A stretch of 64,000 nt of DNA from Pseudolactococcus chungangensis CAU 28 = DSM 22330 (GCF_002441885.1 NZ_JXJT01000002.1:1-64000), one strand, 5' to 3'. Positions 26,946-36,970 are shown, counted from the stretch's first letter. Program-made: numbers and translations. Notes: generated from the letters alone by a model not told the origin.

Positions 26946-28136
26946 TTATAGTGCTACTTTGGCAGTCTTCTTAGACGAATAAGCTTTGTAAAGTACTATA
27001 CAAATGATTGGTAAAATACTTGCAACTAAGTAGATATTTTGAAAAGATAGGAAAGTTCTTAATTCACCTAAAGCATAAGGACCGACCCCTAAACCAAGAT
27101 CTAGACCAATAAAATAAGTAGAGAGTGCAACGCTGAACCGATGCTCGTCTTTAACAGTTTTTAAAGAAACAGCTTGTCCATTTGACATGAAAGTACCGTA
27201 GCCAAGGCCGATAACACCGCCTGAGACTAGGAGCAACCAACTGCTGGTTGTCATGCTAAGTAAAATGAGGCCGGCACTCAAAAATAAATAACTAGGATAC
27301 ATGACAAATTTTTCGCCAAGATTATCAAATATTTTGCCTGAGAGTGGTCGAGTAAAGGTGATAACCAAGGCATAAACAACGAAAAATAAGGAACTGACCT
27401 GTACTAAATCAATGACTTTGACATAGGAAGATAGAAAAGCGAGGACACTTGAGTAAGAAAGCCCCATCAAGAAGGCCATAAAAGCAATAAATAATGCTTT
27501 TTTTTCAATGAAGCTATCGAAAGTACTTTGATTGAGTGCTTTGATATGTTCTTCTGACAGTTTCACGTTTTTAACTGGGAATAAATAGCACATAACTGTG
27601 ATAATAAAAACGAGGACAATTGAAAAAGCGACAATAAAGTGAAAATCGGTTGTATTTAGTAAAATTAGGCCAAGAAACGGCCCAATAGCGGCTGCTAAAC
27701 TGGTACTGAGACCATAGTAATTGATACCTTCACCATGTCTAGCTTTAGGGATATAGGCAGTGACAATAGTGTTTGTCGCAGTTGATAAAGCACCATAGCC
27801 AAAACCATTTAAAAATCTGACGAGATAGAGTACTGGAATGGCTGGCACGTAAAGATAAGCAATTGTTGTAAGTAAATAAAACAAAGCACCATATCTTAAA
27901 GTCGCCTTCCTACCGATTAGTTCTAGTTTTTTACCAATGAGTAGTCGCGCAAGCAAAGTCCCAATAATATAAATACCAGATGCTAATCCTGCTTGACCTA
28001 GTGAGGCATGCAAATTACTTTGTGCGATGACTGCAATGATGACCATCAGAAGATAGTAGACTAAATAGACAATAAAGTTAATAAAAGTAATTGCAATGAA
28101 ACCTTTGTTAAATAATTTTTCATTCGTATTATTCAA
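26946..28136 (-). CDS. MFS transporter
   Basis: A 396-aa protein with twelve hydrophobic segments and a central cytosolic loop. The MFS loop motif lies near residue 65 (LIGKKLELIGRKATLRYG) and an R-N-G-F-G-Y-G pattern near 110 (VRFLNGFGYGALST). It appears to start with TTG at 28136; the next Met is at residue 31 inside the first helix. The ribosome-binding site AGAGG is 11 nt away, so translation may depend on the gene upstream. It is the last gene of a unit divergent from a LysR regulator, which probably controls it. The substrate is unknown. Confidence 0.88.
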   Translation of the reverse strand: MNNTNEKLFNKGFIAITFINFIVYLVYYLLMVIIAVIAQSNLHASLGQAGLASGIYIIGTLLARLLIGKKLELIGRKATLRYGALFYLLTTIAYLYVPAIPVLYLVRFLNGFGYGALSTATNTIVTAYIPKARHGEGINYYGLSTSLAAAIGPFLGLILLNTTDFHFIVAFSIVLVFIITVMCYLFPVKNVKLSEEHIKALNQSTFDSFIEKKALFIAFMAFLMGLSYSSVLAFLSSYVKVIDLVQVSSLFFVVYALVITFTRPLSGKIFDNLGEKFVMYPSYLFLSAGLILLSMTTSSWLLLVSGGVIGLGYGTFMSNGQAVSLKTVKDEHRFSVALSTYFIGLDLGLGVGPYALGELRTFLSFQNIYLVASILPIICIVLYKAYSSKKTAKVAL

Positions 28137-28154
28137 TGGTTGGTAGACCTCTTC

Positions 28155-28451
28155 CTAGATGTTTGTTGACAGATGACCATTTAAGTCATGTAATTTTTGA
28201 ATTTGGCAAGCAACTTGTGCATAATTTTCAGGATAGCGATCGCTCAACTCATTGATAAATAAATCTCTGACTTCCATGAAAGAAGTTGCAAAGTTAGACA
28301 ATTCGGTATCCTCATCAATGGTATATTTTAGTTTAAGGAAGAGCAAGTTTTGATAAGCATCATTCAAGAAAACCAATGATTTTTCTTTTTCAAAACGTGC
28401 ATTGTAGGCAGTGTCTAAACGGTTAATAATTTCATTTGTCCAGTTATTCAT
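28155..28451 (-). CDS. Small helical protein of unknown function
   Basis: 98 aa, predicted mostly helical (NEIINRLDTAYNARFEKEK, FATSFMEVRDLFINELSDRY), soluble, no recognised family. GAGAG lies upstream of ATG 28451. It sits 18 bp upstream of the MFS start, so they form one operon. Confidence 0.7.
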   Translation of the reverse strand: MNNWTNEIINRLDTAYNARFEKEKSLVFLNDAYQNLLFLKLKYTIDEDTELSNFATSFMEVRDLFINELSDRYPENYAQVACQIQKLHDLNGHLSTNI

Positions 28452-28505
28452 GTGTATTGCTCTCTTTCTTTTTTATCGCCATTTTTAGTATCAGAAGCAT
28501 TAGGC

Positions 28506-28634
28506 TTAAAATGCAAAAAATGGTTGGTGCGTGTAGGTATAAAATGAGTCAGTTGACTTATTTTCAAAGACAGTTGCATCAACTGTCGATCCCTTATTTA
28601 AGTATGGTATGATGATGACCTGATAGCTACTCAT
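28506..28634 (-). CDS. 42-aa small protein at the head of the MFS operon
   Basis: ATG 28634 lies 5 nt after a near-perfect GGAGG, the best ribosome-binding site in the operon. The product MSSYQVIIIPYLNKGSTVDA continues with a polar, aromatic second half ending FFAF. The first half looks like the first strand and loop of a larger enzyme, so it may be a truncated gene rather than a true small protein. It has no recognised family. Confidence 0.5.
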   Translation of the reverse strand: MSSYQVIIIPYLNKGSTVDATVFENKSTDSFYTYTHQPFFAF

Positions 28635-28811
28635 TTGCTCCTCCAAAATTAAAATATTGATGACATGTCATAGTGTATCGCTTGAAATAGTTTATAGTCA
28701 ACTCGAATAGCTACCATATAATTTGCTTATAACCTATAAATTTAACTAAAAAATTGGGCTAACATATTTTCTAGAATATGCTAGAATGTAAAACAAGGGG
28801 AAAATTTCAAA

Positions 28812-29714
28812 ATGAATCTAAGAGATTTCGAATATTTTAGTTTTTTGGGAGATGTGCTCTCATTTACATTAGTAGCAAAAAAGTTTAATGTTAGTCAACC
28901 TAGTATTAGCTACGCTGTAAAAAGGCTTGAAGAATACTATGGATGCAATTTAATTGAAAAAAGTTCTCTTCATCGTTCGGTTCTTTTAACCAGAGAAGGA
29001 CAAATTCTAAAGAACCAGCTGAAGAGTATTTTGGAAGAATTTAAGATGATTGAAGAAGCCATTGAGCATGCGAAACAGCAAAAAGTTTATGTTGGTTTTC
29101 CGTCATTGATCAAAACAAGAGTTTTCTCTAAACTCTTTAAAACCGAAGATAATGTTGATTTCATATCAAATTTTGAATTGATTTCGGGAAGTTCGACAGA
29201 TTTACTCAATCAACTGTTATCGGGTCATCTAGAACTTAGTTTACTTGGGAGTGTGACACCTATCGAACATCCTGATTTGAACGTCAAATTACTTTATAGC
29301 TACGAATTCAAAATTTATGTCTCAGAAGATAATCCGTTAGCTCAAAAATCTCAAATTACATTTGAAGAAGCGTTAGCCTATCCGTTTATCTTATTGGAAG
29401 ACGGTTTGTCGCATACCAAAGCTTTTGATCATTTAAATGATAAGTATGACGGGAAAGCCAAGGTCTTGGTTCATTTTTCTGATATTAATACAATAGGTCA
29501 ACTTGTCAAATCAAATGTTGGCATTACATTAATGACGCCCTATCTCCCCTTTCAAAATATGAAAGGACTAGTTGAAATCTCATTAGTGCCGGAAGATAAA
29601 GAGATGTTTTACGTGCAATATGCCTTCTTAAAAAAATCGGTTGTTAATGATAATTTTAGTAAACTTGTGATGATATTAGATAATCTTTCAAAACAAGATG
29701 GCTTACTATATTGA
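28812..29714 (+). CDS. LysR-family transcriptional regulator
   Basis: A 300-aa LTTR. The N-terminal helix-turn-helix reads MNLRDFEYFSFLGDVLSFTL, KKFNVSQPSISYAVKRLEEYYG; the effector domain runs from about residue 90. AAGGGG precedes ATG 28812. It is divergent from the small-protein/MFS operon, the classic arrangement of an LTTR with its target. A TTCTAGAA palindrome at 28768-28775 lies in its own upstream region. The inducer cannot be deduced. Confidence 0.9.
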   Translation: MNLRDFEYFSFLGDVLSFTLVAKKFNVSQPSISYAVKRLEEYYGCNLIEKSSLHRSVLLTREGQILKNQLKSILEEFKMIEEAIEHAKQQKVYVGFPSLIKTRVFSKLFKTEDNVDFISNFELISGSSTDLLNQLLSGHLELSLLGSVTPIEHPDLNVKLLYSYEFKIYVSEDNPLAQKSQITFEEALAYPFILLEDGLSHTKAFDHLNDKYDGKAKVLVHFSDINTIGQLVKSNVGITLMTPYLPFQNMKGLVEISLVPEDKEMFYVQYAFLKKSVVNDNFSKLVMILDNLSKQDGLLY

Positions 29715-29890
29715 TTGTCAATGGATGCATAGCTATCTCTAACTACAAATTAAAGATAGAAAATGATATAATGAAGTAATCAGTTCGCTTCTATTACCTG
29801 TTTAAATACCTGTTTAAAAAAGTAAAGCAAAAGAAGACGATAAAAAACAAAAGCCATCAAGGCACATGTATTAAGGAGATATAGATTACG

Positions 29891-30190
29891 ATGATGAATA
29901 TGCAAAAAATGATGAAACAAGCTCAAGACTTGCAAAAAAATATGAAAATTGCGCAAGCTGAAATCGAAACAACAACCTTTTATGGCGCGTCTGCTCAAGA
30001 CTTGGTAAAAGTTGCCTTTACAGGTGACCGTAAGATGACACAGATTGATATCTCACCAGACTTGATTGACCCAGAAGATTCAGAAACCTTGTCAGACATG
30101 ATCAGACAAGCTGTTAATGCAGCCTTGGTTGACATTGATAAAACAACAGAGCAAAAACTTGGTAAATTCACAAAGGGATTGCCTTTCTAA
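29891..30190 (+). CDS. Nucleoid-associated protein, YbaB/EbfC family
   Basis: 99 aa, starting MMNMQKMMKQAQDLQKNMK with a coiled-coil N-terminus, and containing DLVKVAFTGDRKMTQIDISPDLI and the C-terminal KLGKFTKGLPF. YbaB dimers bind DNA. It usually neighbours dnaX and recR, while here it is alone, 18 kb from dnaX. Upstream lies an imperfect 12-nt tandem (ACCTGTTTAAA twice). AAGGAGA is the ribosome-binding site. Confidence 0.9.
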   Translation: MMNMQKMMKQAQDLQKNMKIAQAEIETTTFYGASAQDLVKVAFTGDRKMTQIDISPDLIDPEDSETLSDMIRQAVNAALVDIDKTTEQKLGKFTKGLPF

Positions 30191-30216
30191 TTAAAAATTG
30201 ATAGAATAAAGGAAAC

Positions 30217-30427
30217 GAGAAGAGTATCGTGAGACTGCGTTTATAAAGAGAGTAGGAGGGTGCTGAAAATCCTACAAACGTCCTCATGATTGTTGCTTCT
30301 TGATAACCATATACTCAATAGTTAAGTGAGTATAAATAAAAAAATGAGTGTCCAGGCACATGGTGTCTGGGAATTTAGGTGGTACCACGTGAAAGCGCCC
30401 TAATCTATTGCGATTAGGGCGCTTTTT
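30217..30427 (+). ncRNA. T-box leader, probably valine-specific
   Basis: The T-box sequence AGGTGGTACCACG lies at 30377-30389, followed by a strong terminator (AAAGCGCCCTAATC with its complement, 30392-30427). Stem I can be drawn: ATCGTGAG pairs with CTCATGAT, and a distal stem GTAGGA/TCCTAC holds the GGTGCTGAAA loop (30253-30275). The candidate specifier just 5' of the closing strand is GTC (30280-30282), a valine codon. That fits valS, but valS is 1.85 kb downstream behind two other genes. T-boxes antiterminate when the cognate tRNA is uncharged. Confidence 0.88.
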
Positions 30428-30471
30428 GGCTTGATTTACTTGTCTTTACTCTAGGAGAAGATATAGAGAAA

Positions 30472-31016
30472 ATGAAAAATGTCTTTAAAGATATGGTGGA
30501 AAATTTTAATATTCAAGACGATGAAAGTTTTCCCATCGTAGCACCATTTAATAACGGCTATTGTGACCCTCAATTTTTTGAAAAAGGAAAACGTTATCCC
30601 AACTATACAGCTGTCAATGGTATTTACGGTATTTTTGAAGAGGGGATCTGTCTTTATGTTGGTCAGACTTTAAATGGTCTTGCCAATCGTTTGAAACAGC
30701 ATTATCGTGATAACGATTGGTGTCAAGCTTTAATCAAAACAGGAAAATGTGAATTAAGATTGCTATATGAATTTGATACAGCGAGGCACACGATACGGAG
30801 CGTTTCTTGTTAGATGCGATTGAAAATTATTTTATATACGTATATAAAGAGAGTAATCAAGCAAAATATAATCAACATATGAATACAGTAGCGCTCCAAA
30901 AGAGATATCCCCAAAAAACCTTAATTTCATTGCTAGAAAGGCATCCGTATGATTATTATTCCAGACCTTATTTTAATCTTGACGCTTATCGTTTATTTGG
31001 TCTTAGTTCGTATTAA
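30472..31016 (+). pseudogene. GIY-YIG nuclease-domain protein with a frameshift
   Basis: The first frame (30472-30813) gives NGIYGIFEEGICLYVGQTLNG, the GIY...YVG core of the GIY-YIG fold, then RLKQHYRDNDW. It is cut by TAG at 30811. The second frame resumes about 30782 with HDTERFLLDAIENYFIYVYKESN, containing the expected catalytic-type Glu, and runs to 31016. A one-base change near 30780-30790 splits an otherwise complete protein of about 180 aa. It lies directly behind the T-box. It could be a real pseudogene or a sequence error. Confidence 0.75.
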
Positions 31017-32157
31017 AAAAGTCAGATTTCGTTTGACAGTGCTCGCTTTATGGCTGGGAACGGCTCTGTTGGTAGATACAGTGATTGCTTACAGAAAAAT
31101 AGATTTAGGGGCATTTTTTAATTTTTTGCTGGGTATGCTCTTAATCTCTTGGCTGGTTTCCTATTTCGTTATTCACAGAGATAAAAGACGCTTACTCACA
31201 GGTTATCTTTTTAATCTGAGTATTGTGATCACTGTCGGTTATCTTGTCGTGCTTTGTCTCCCTTTTGCCACACCACTGCCGATTATACTCAGTACTATCA
31301 TTGGGCTGATGTTGCTGATGTTACTAACCTTTGGTGGTTATGGCTTGATTATCTATCTCCTTTGGAATGCTCGCATCGTCTTGAAAAAAGAGAGTCGAAC
31401 GCTTGGTAATATGCTAACGCTTTTACTAGGTCTAGCTGGTCTGGTACTCATTCTTTTTCAACATTTTTTGTTTAAAGGCGGTAGCGTTTTTGCTTACATT
31501 TACATGGTCATCATCATCTTCCTTATCTATTATTTTTTCAGTTTCATAACCGTTTTGACAAGCAGTCTCCTCTTCAATCATATCAAACCCAAATTCAATA
31601 AAGACTATCTCATCGTTCTGGGCTCAGGTCTACTTAACGGTGAGACAGTGACACCGTTGCTTGCGGGCAGAATAGATGCAGCCTTGTCGTTTGCGAACCA
31701 ACAACAAGCAAGAACAGGCAAGCAGCCGCTACTCATCATGAGTGGGGGACAAGGTCAAGACGAAAAAATGCCAGAGGCGGTAGCCATGGCAAACTATGCC
31801 TTGTCACAAGGTGTGCCAAAAGCTGCGATTATCACGGAAGAAAACAGTAAAACGACCTTACAAAATTTGAAGTTTTCAAAAGCCTTAATGGATGAAAGAA
31901 GTCAAGGCAAGCCGTATCAAAGTGCTTTTGTCAGCAACGACTACCATATCTTTCGAGCAGGTCTGTTTGCTAAGAAAGTTGGTCTAAACAGTGACGGCAT
32001 CGGTAGCAGAACAGCTAGATATTTCCTCCCCAATGCTTTCATCCGCGAATTTGTCGCTATCATTCTCATGCATAAAAAACGCCATATCGTGTTTACCGTG
32101 CTGCTTTTGATATTAATTGCTGCGATTATTGTGATTAATGTGAAGTTTGTGGGGTAA
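30949..32157 (+). CDS. YdcF/ElyC-like DUF218 membrane protein
   Basis: 402 aa. The N-terminal 210 residues form about six to seven membrane helices. A soluble DUF218 domain follows, with DYLIVLGSGLLNGETVTPLLAGRIDAAL, LIMSGGQGQDEKMPEAVAMANYAL and VSNDYHIFRAGLFAKKVG. A last helix is at the C-terminus (RHIVFTVLLLILIAAIIVINV). Members act in envelope biogenesis. The start at 30949 (AGAAAGG upstream) overlaps the broken GIY-YIG gene by 68 bp, which suggests coupling. It lies between the T-box and valS. Confidence 0.85.
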   Translation: MIIIPDLILILTLIVYLVLVRIKKVRFRLTVLALWLGTALLVDTVIAYRKIDLGAFFNFLLGMLLISWLVSYFVIHRDKRRLLTGYLFNLSIVITVGYLVVLCLPFATPLPIILSTIIGLMLLMLLTFGGYGLIIYLLWNARIVLKKESRTLGNMLTLLLGLAGLVLILFQHFLFKGGSVFAYIYMVIIIFLIYYFFSFITVLTSSLLFNHIKPKFNKDYLIVLGSGLLNGETVTPLLAGRIDAALSFANQQQARTGKQPLLIMSGGQGQDEKMPEAVAMANYALSQGVPKAAIITEENSKTTLQNLKFSKALMDERSQGKPYQSAFVSNDYHIFRAGLFAKKVGLNSDGIGSRTARYFLPNAFIREFVAIILMHKKRHIVFTVLLLILIAAIIVINVKFVG

Positions 32158-32278
32158 GGGATAGAAATCATTAACGATAAATTGAAAATTTAAAGTATTT
32201 TTATCCATTATTTTCACTCAATTGAAAATAATTTAAAACAGTTTAACACTATAAAAAATCAAGAAATAGGAGCATAAC

Positions 32279-34942
32279 ATGACAGAACTATCAACAAAAT
32301 TCAACCCAACCGAAGTAGAAGCAGGTCGCTATGATAAATGGCTAGCTGCTGACGTTTTTAAACCAAGTGGCGATAAAAAAGCTAAACCTTATAGCATCGT
32401 CATTCCACCACCAAATGTCACAGGTAAACTTCACCTCGGACACGCTTGGGATACAACCTTACAAGATATTATCATCCGTGCCAAACGGATGCAAGGCTAT
32501 GACACGCTTTGGTTACCAGGTATGGACCATGCAGGCATTGCCACGCAAGCTAAAGTTGAAGAACGCTTGCGTGAGCAAGGCATTTCACGTTATGACCTCG
32601 GTCGTGAAAAATTCCTAGAAAAAGTCTGGGAATGGAAAGACGAATATGCGGCAACAATTAAAGCACAATGGGGTAAAATGGGACTATCGCTTGATTATTC
32701 ACGCGAACGTTTCACTCTAGATGATGGCCTGTCAAAAGCGGTTAAAAAAGTTTTCGTTAAACTTTACGAAAAAGGTTTTATCTACCGTGGTGAATTCATC
32801 ATCAACTGGGATCCAGCAGCCCGCACAGCATTGTCAGACATTGAAGTCATTCATAAAGATGTTGAAGGTGCGTTCTACCACATCACTTATCCCTTGACAG
32901 ATGGTTCAGGCAATGTTGAAATCGCAACAACGCGTCCAGAAACTTTGCTCGGCGATGTGGCAGTCATTGTTAATGCGAAAGATGAACGTTACCAAGATAT
33001 CATCGGTAAAACTGTGACGGTACCTTTTGTTAACCACGAAATCCCAGTCCTCACAGATGAACACGCAGACATGGCAAAAGGCACAGGTGTTGTTAAAATC
33101 ACACCAGCGCATGACCCCAACGACTTTGATGTTGTTGAACGTCTCAACGCCCAAGGTCATAATTTGCCGATGATTAATGTCATGAACGATGACGGCACAA
33201 TGAATGAGCTTGCGGCAGAATTTGCGGACATGGATCGCTTTGAAGCACGCAAACAAATCGTTGCTAAACTCGACGAGATGGGTCAACTCGTTAAAATCGA
33301 GAAAATGGTCCACAGTGTCGGTCACTCTGAGCGTTCAGGTGCCGTTGTGGAACCACGTCTATCAACGCAATGGTTTGTTAAAATGGATGAGCTAGCTAAA
33401 AATGCCATCGCCAACCAAAAAACAGACAACGCAGTCGAGTTCTTCCCGCCACGTTTCAACGACACTTTCACACAATGGATGGAAAACGTTCATGACTGGG
33501 TCATCTCACGGCAACTCTGGTGGGGACATCAAATTCCTGCCTGGTATAACGCAGACGGCGAGATGTACGTCGGTGAAACAGCGCCAGAAGGTGATGGTTG
33601 GACACAGGATTCTGACGTTTTGGATACATGGTTCTCATCAGCTTTATGGCCGTTTTCAACCATGGGGTGGCCAGATGAGGAAGCCGAAGACTTCAAGCGT
33701 TACTTCCCAACGTCAACTCTTGTTACGGGATACGATATCATCTTCTTCTGGGTCAGCCGCATGATTTTCCAAAGTTTGGAATTTACAAACGAACGCCCAT
33801 TTAAAGACGTTTTGATTCATGGTTTGATTCGGGATGAAGAAGGCCGTAAAATGTCGAAATCCTTAGGTAACGGTATTGACCCAATGGACGTCATCGAAAA
33901 ATACGGTGCTGATGCCTTGCGTTGGTTCTTGTCAAATGGTTCTGCACCAGGTCAAGACGTCCGTTTCTCTTATGAAAAAATGGATGCTGCTTGGAACTTC
34001 ATTAACAAAATCTGGAACATTTCACGCTACATCATCATGAACAAGGAAGCGCTCAGCGCAGCAGATACTTATATCAATGTTGATAAAGTAGCGCAAAAAA
34101 CAGCAGGTAATGTCACGGATCGTTGGATCTTGACTAAGCTCAATGAAACGATTGACCATGTCACGAAAAATTTCGATAAGTTTGAATTTGGTGAGGCTGG
34201 TCGTGCTCTTTATAACTTCATTTGGGAAGACTTCGCCAACTGGTATGTTGAATTGACCAAAGAAGTGCTTTACGGTGAAGATGAGGCTGAAAAAGATGTC
34301 ACACGTAGCGTCCTTGTCTATGTTTTAGACCAAATTTTGCGTCTCCTCCACCCAATCATGCCATTTGTAACCGAAGAAATTTCGGAAAATCTGGGCTTGA
34401 TTGACAATAGCCTGGTCGTTGCTCAATATCCAGAAGTTCGCCCAGAATTTTCTGATGCTGCAGCCGTTCGTGGTGTAGAAGTGCTTAAAGACATCATCAA
34501 ATCAGTTCGAAATATCCGCGCTGAAGTGAATACAGCACCAAGCAAAGCAGTGCCGATTTTGATTAAGACAGAAAATGCTGAAATTGAAACATTCTTGAAA
34601 GAGAATAGCAACTATCTAACACGTTTCACAAATCCGGAAACCTTAGAGATTTCAGCTGACATCATTGCCCCAGCACAAGCTATGACAGCGATTCTATCAA
34701 ATGTTGAAATCTACTTGCCGCTTGCAGGTTTGATTAATATCTCAGATGAAATTGCCCGCTTGACTAAAGAATTAGCCAAATGGCAAAAAGAATTGGACAT
34801 GGTCTCACGCAAACTTTCTAATGAGAAATTCGTTGCCAATGCCAAACCAGAAGTTGTTGAAAAAGAACAAGCTAAACAAGCGGATTATCAAACAAAATTC
34901 GATACAACACAAGCACGGATTGCTGAACTTGAAAAATTGTAA
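32279..34942 (+). CDS. valS: Valyl-tRNA synthetase
   Basis: An 887-aa class I synthetase charging tRNA-Val. The HIGH region is [15 protein letters not shown] near residue 43, the editing domain runs about 190-330 ([14 protein letters not shown]), and the KMSKS loop is [10 protein letters not shown] near residue 522. The C-terminal coiled-coil arm starts near residue 820 ([18 protein letters not shown]). ATG 32279 follows AGGAG. No strong promoter was found in the 120 bp upstream, so it probably depends on the T-box transcript through the two preceding genes. Confidence 0.97.
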   Translation: MTELSTKFNPTEVEAGRYDKWLAADVFKPSGDKKAKPYSIVIPPPNVTGKLHLGHAWDTTLQDIIIRAKRMQGYDTLWLPGMDHAGIATQAKVEERLREQGISRYDLGREKFLEKVWEWKDEYAATIKAQWGKMGLSLDYSRERFTLDDGLSKAVKKVFVKLYEKGFIYRGEFIINWDPAARTALSDIEVIHKDVEGAFYHITYPLTDGSGNVEIATTRPETLLGDVAVIVNAKDERYQDIIGKTVTVPFVNHEIPVLTDEHADMAKGTGVVKITPAHDPNDFDVVERLNAQGHNLPMINVMNDDGTMNELAAEFADMDRFEARKQIVAKLDEMGQLVKIEKMVHSVGHSERSGAVVEPRLSTQWFVKMDELAKNAIANQKTDNAVEFFPPRFNDTFTQWMENVHDWVISRQLWWGHQIPAWYNADGEMYVGETAPEGDGWTQDSDVLDTWFSSALWPFSTMGWPDEEAEDFKRYFPTSTLVTGYDIIFFWVSRMIFQSLEFTNERPFKDVLIHGLIRDEEGRKMSKSLGNGIDPMDVIEKYGADALRWFLSNGSAPGQDVRFSYEKMDAAWNFINKIWNISRYIIMNKEALSAADTYINVDKVAQKTAGNVTDRWILTKLNETIDHVTKNFDKFEFGEAGRALYNFIWEDFANWYVELTKEVLYGEDEAEKDVTRSVLVYVLDQILRLLHPIMPFVTEEISENLGLIDNSLVVAQYPEVRPEFSDAAAVRGVEVLKDIIKSVRNIRAEVNTAPSKAVPILIKTENAEIETFLKENSNYLTRFTNPETLEISADIIAPAQAMTAILSNVEIYLPLAGLINISDEIARLTKELAKWQKELDMVSRKLSNEKFVANAKPEVVEKEQAKQADYQTKFDTTQARIAELEKL

Positions 34943-34953
34943 CAAGAGCTAAG

Positions 34954-34981
34954 AAAACTAGATGAAGATTCTAGTTTTTTT
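34954..34981 (+). terminator. Terminator of valS
   Basis: A 9-bp stem (34954-34962 with 34970-34978) with a T run. An extended -10 TGTTATAAT for the next gene begins right at its end. Confidence 0.88.
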
Positions 34982-35023
34982 GTTATAATAATAATAAATA
35001 AATTAAGTAATGGGAATTTTTTT

Positions 35024-36265
35024 ATGACAATATTTATGCGACTCAATCGGACGCTCAAACTCCGGATTATCATGACTTTTATCGGGGTTCTGGGATACAG
35101 CACGGTGGGGTCTAGTATGACAATTTACTATAATCACTATCTAGGTGCGGCTATTACAGGTGTTTTGCTGATTATCTCAAGTGTATCAAGCTTTCTAATC
35201 GGACTTTATGGCGGCCATTTGGCTGACAGGCACGGTAGACGACCGATTCTCCTCATCGGCTCGATAATTTCAATTTTGGGAGCCTTAATTGCGGTGCTGT
35301 CAAATAGTCCGATATTTCAAAATCCTTGGACAACATTTGTTGGTTTTTTCCTTTTGAATTTTGGTTTTTCTTTTGAATCTGCGGCAGATAATGCCATGAT
35401 TATTGATGTATCAGATGAAACTAATCGAAAATATGTTTACAGTCTGAGTTATTGGATTATTAATGTCTCGATTACTTTTGGTGCAGCGCTCAGTGGCTGG
35501 TTGTTCAGAGACTACTTGTTTGACCTGTTACTGGGTTTATTAGTCGCGCAGTTGATTAATGGTAGTATCAAGTATTTTTTAATCAGTGAGAGTTTCGTGC
35601 CAGCATCCAAAGCCAAAAAAGAACGTGAAAGTTTCATTCAAAACTATGGGGTCGTTGTGCGTGATAAAATCTTCCTCTTGTTTATCGGTGCCGTCATCTT
35701 AAACAAGGTGATTTTTGGAAATATTGACTTCTATCTTCCAGTTCACTTGTCAGACAGTTTCAAAACAACGACGATTTTTGGCTTTGAAATTTATGGTCAG
35801 AGAATGTTGACCATATTTCTCATGTTAAATACCCTCATCATAATCTTCAGCATGACCTTTATCAATCAACTCACCACCAAGTGGTCAGAGCGAAAAAGCC
35901 TCACCACCGGTGCCTTATTACAAGGGCTAGGATTTGCTGCCGCCTTTTTAATGAACAGCTTCATACCGTTAATTCTAGCATCCATTGTCATGACGATTGG
36001 TGAGATGATCCTCGTGCCGTCCTCACAAAGTCTGCGCGCCGATCTGATGAATGAGGAGAAAATCGGGACTTACTCAGGTTTTGTGACAATTACAGATCCG
36101 ATTGGGAGCGTCCTGTCTGGCAGTCTGGTCAGTTTTTCGGTTTACATCCACCACACGGGCGTTGCCGTGGTCATGGTCGTGGTAACGGTGTTGTTGGTCT
36201 TATGCTTTAATCAAGTGATGAAGATGAAAACTCAGGCTGATATCGCGTCAAGTAAAAATACTTGA
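35024..36265 (+). CDS. MFS transporter
   Basis: A 413-aa, twelve-helix MFS protein with the loop motif GGHLADRHGRRPILL near residue 70, resembling the YfkF/MdtH-like drug/H+ antiporters. Its promoter is an extended -10 at 34981-34989; the mRNA leader is short and the ribosome-binding site weak (GGGAA). The substrate is unknown. Confidence 0.87.
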   Translation: MTIFMRLNRTLKLRIIMTFIGVLGYSTVGSSMTIYYNHYLGAAITGVLLIISSVSSFLIGLYGGHLADRHGRRPILLIGSIISILGALIAVLSNSPIFQNPWTTFVGFFLLNFGFSFESAADNAMIIDVSDETNRKYVYSLSYWIINVSITFGAALSGWLFRDYLFDLLLGLLVAQLINGSIKYFLISESFVPASKAKKERESFIQNYGVVVRDKIFLLFIGAVILNKVIFGNIDFYLPVHLSDSFKTTTIFGFEIYGQRMLTIFLMLNTLIIIFSMTFINQLTTKWSERKSLTTGALLQGLGFAAAFLMNSFIPLILASIVMTIGEMILVPSSQSLRADLMNEEKIGTYSGFVTITDPIGSVLSGSLVSFSVYIHHTGVAVVMVVVTVLLVLCFNQVMKMKTQADIASSKNT

Positions 36266-36273
36266 CAAAATGC

Positions 36274-36302
36274 TTGATTTCTCGACTAGACTTTGTTAGA
36301 AT
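36274..36302 (+). promoter_or_regulatory. Promoter of rpmF-rpmG
   Basis: TTGATT (36274-36279), a 17-bp spacer and TAGAAT (36297-36302). Confidence 0.75.
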
Positions 36303-36384
36303 AGATAAGTATTGAGAAATCAAGGCAACATTATGCTCGGTTATTAAATGAGTATAACAATAAAACCAAAGGAGATTTAGGACA

Positions 36385-36552
36385 ATGGCAGTACCTGCAC
36401 GTCACACATCAAAATCTAAGAAAAACAAACGTCGTACGCACTACAAAATGACAGCACCAACAGTTTCATTTGATGAAACAACTGGTGATTACAGCCGCGG
36501 CCACCGTGTATCCCTCAAAGGATATTACAAAGGTAAAAAAGTTACAAAATAA
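36385..36552 (+). CDS. rpmF: 50S ribosomal protein L32
   Basis: 55 aa, [20 protein letters not shown] with [21 protein letters not shown] and a basic end. It is the zinc-free L32 form, having no CxxC. AAAGGAG lies upstream. It heads the rpmF-rpmG pair. Confidence 0.96.
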   Translation: MAVPARHTSKSKKNKRRTHYKMTAPTVSFDETTGDYSRGHRVSLKGYYKGKKVTK

Positions 36553-36570
36553 TAGAAAGGACAAACTAAG

Positions 36571-36720
36571 ATGCGCGTAAATATTACTCTTGAACACAAA
36601 GAATCTGGCGAACGTTTGTACCTGACTCAAAAGAACAAACGTAACAACCCTGACCGTCTTGAACTTAAAAAATACTCTCCAAAATTGCGTAAACACGTTA
36701 CTTTTAAAGAGGTTAAATAA
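36571..36720 (+). CDS. rpmG: 50S ribosomal protein L33 (cysteine-free form)
   Basis: 49 aa, [20 protein letters not shown] followed by [19 protein letters not shown]. The zinc-binding CxxC pairs of standard L33 are missing, so this is the C-minus paralogue, which in many Firmicutes replaces the zinc form when zinc is scarce. It lies 18 bp after rpmF. Confidence 0.95.
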   Translation: MRVNITLEHKESGERLYLTQKNKRNNPDRLELKKYSPKLRKHVTFKEVK

Positions 36721-36730
36721 TTCAACAAAG

Positions 36731-36766
36731 AAAAGCCCTAGAAACTCAGATTTCTATGGTTTTTTA
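36731..36766 (+). terminator. Terminator of rpmF-rpmG
   Basis: An imperfect stem with a TAGAAA/TTTCTA core (36739-36756) and a T run. Confidence 0.7.
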
Positions 36767-36833
36767 TTTTTAAATCAGATAAACTAGTCAAGAAAATGCC
36801 AATACTTCCAGATATTAAAATTACAGACTGTTT

Positions 36834-36862
36834 TTGCTATCCGTTAATAATTGAGCTACAAT
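36834..36862 (+). promoter_or_regulatory. Promoter upstream of the ABC exporter operon
   Basis: TTGCTA (36834-36839), a 17-bp spacer and TACAAT (36857-36862), directly before an AGAGGTGAG ribosome-binding site. Confidence 0.65.
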
Positions 36863-36875
36863 AGAGGTGAGTGAT

Positions 36876-36970
36876 ATGCATTTAAGTAAAAAATCGAGAC
36901 ACTTATCGCCTATGGCATTGGAGTGGCTGCTTTAGTGGTTTGCGGAAAAGTGACTTACAACATGGCTTAG
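36876..36970 (+). pseudogene. Broken small membrane protein before the ABC exporter
   Basis: ATG 36876 has a good ribosome-binding site but stops after 19 codons. A one-base shift in the A6 run near 36889 gives a 31-residue hydrophobic peptide (IETLIAYGIGVAALVVCGKV) ending at TAG 36968-36970. It may be a decayed small membrane protein or a short leader ORF. The rest of 36721-37044 holds the terminator and promoter listed. Confidence 0.4.
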
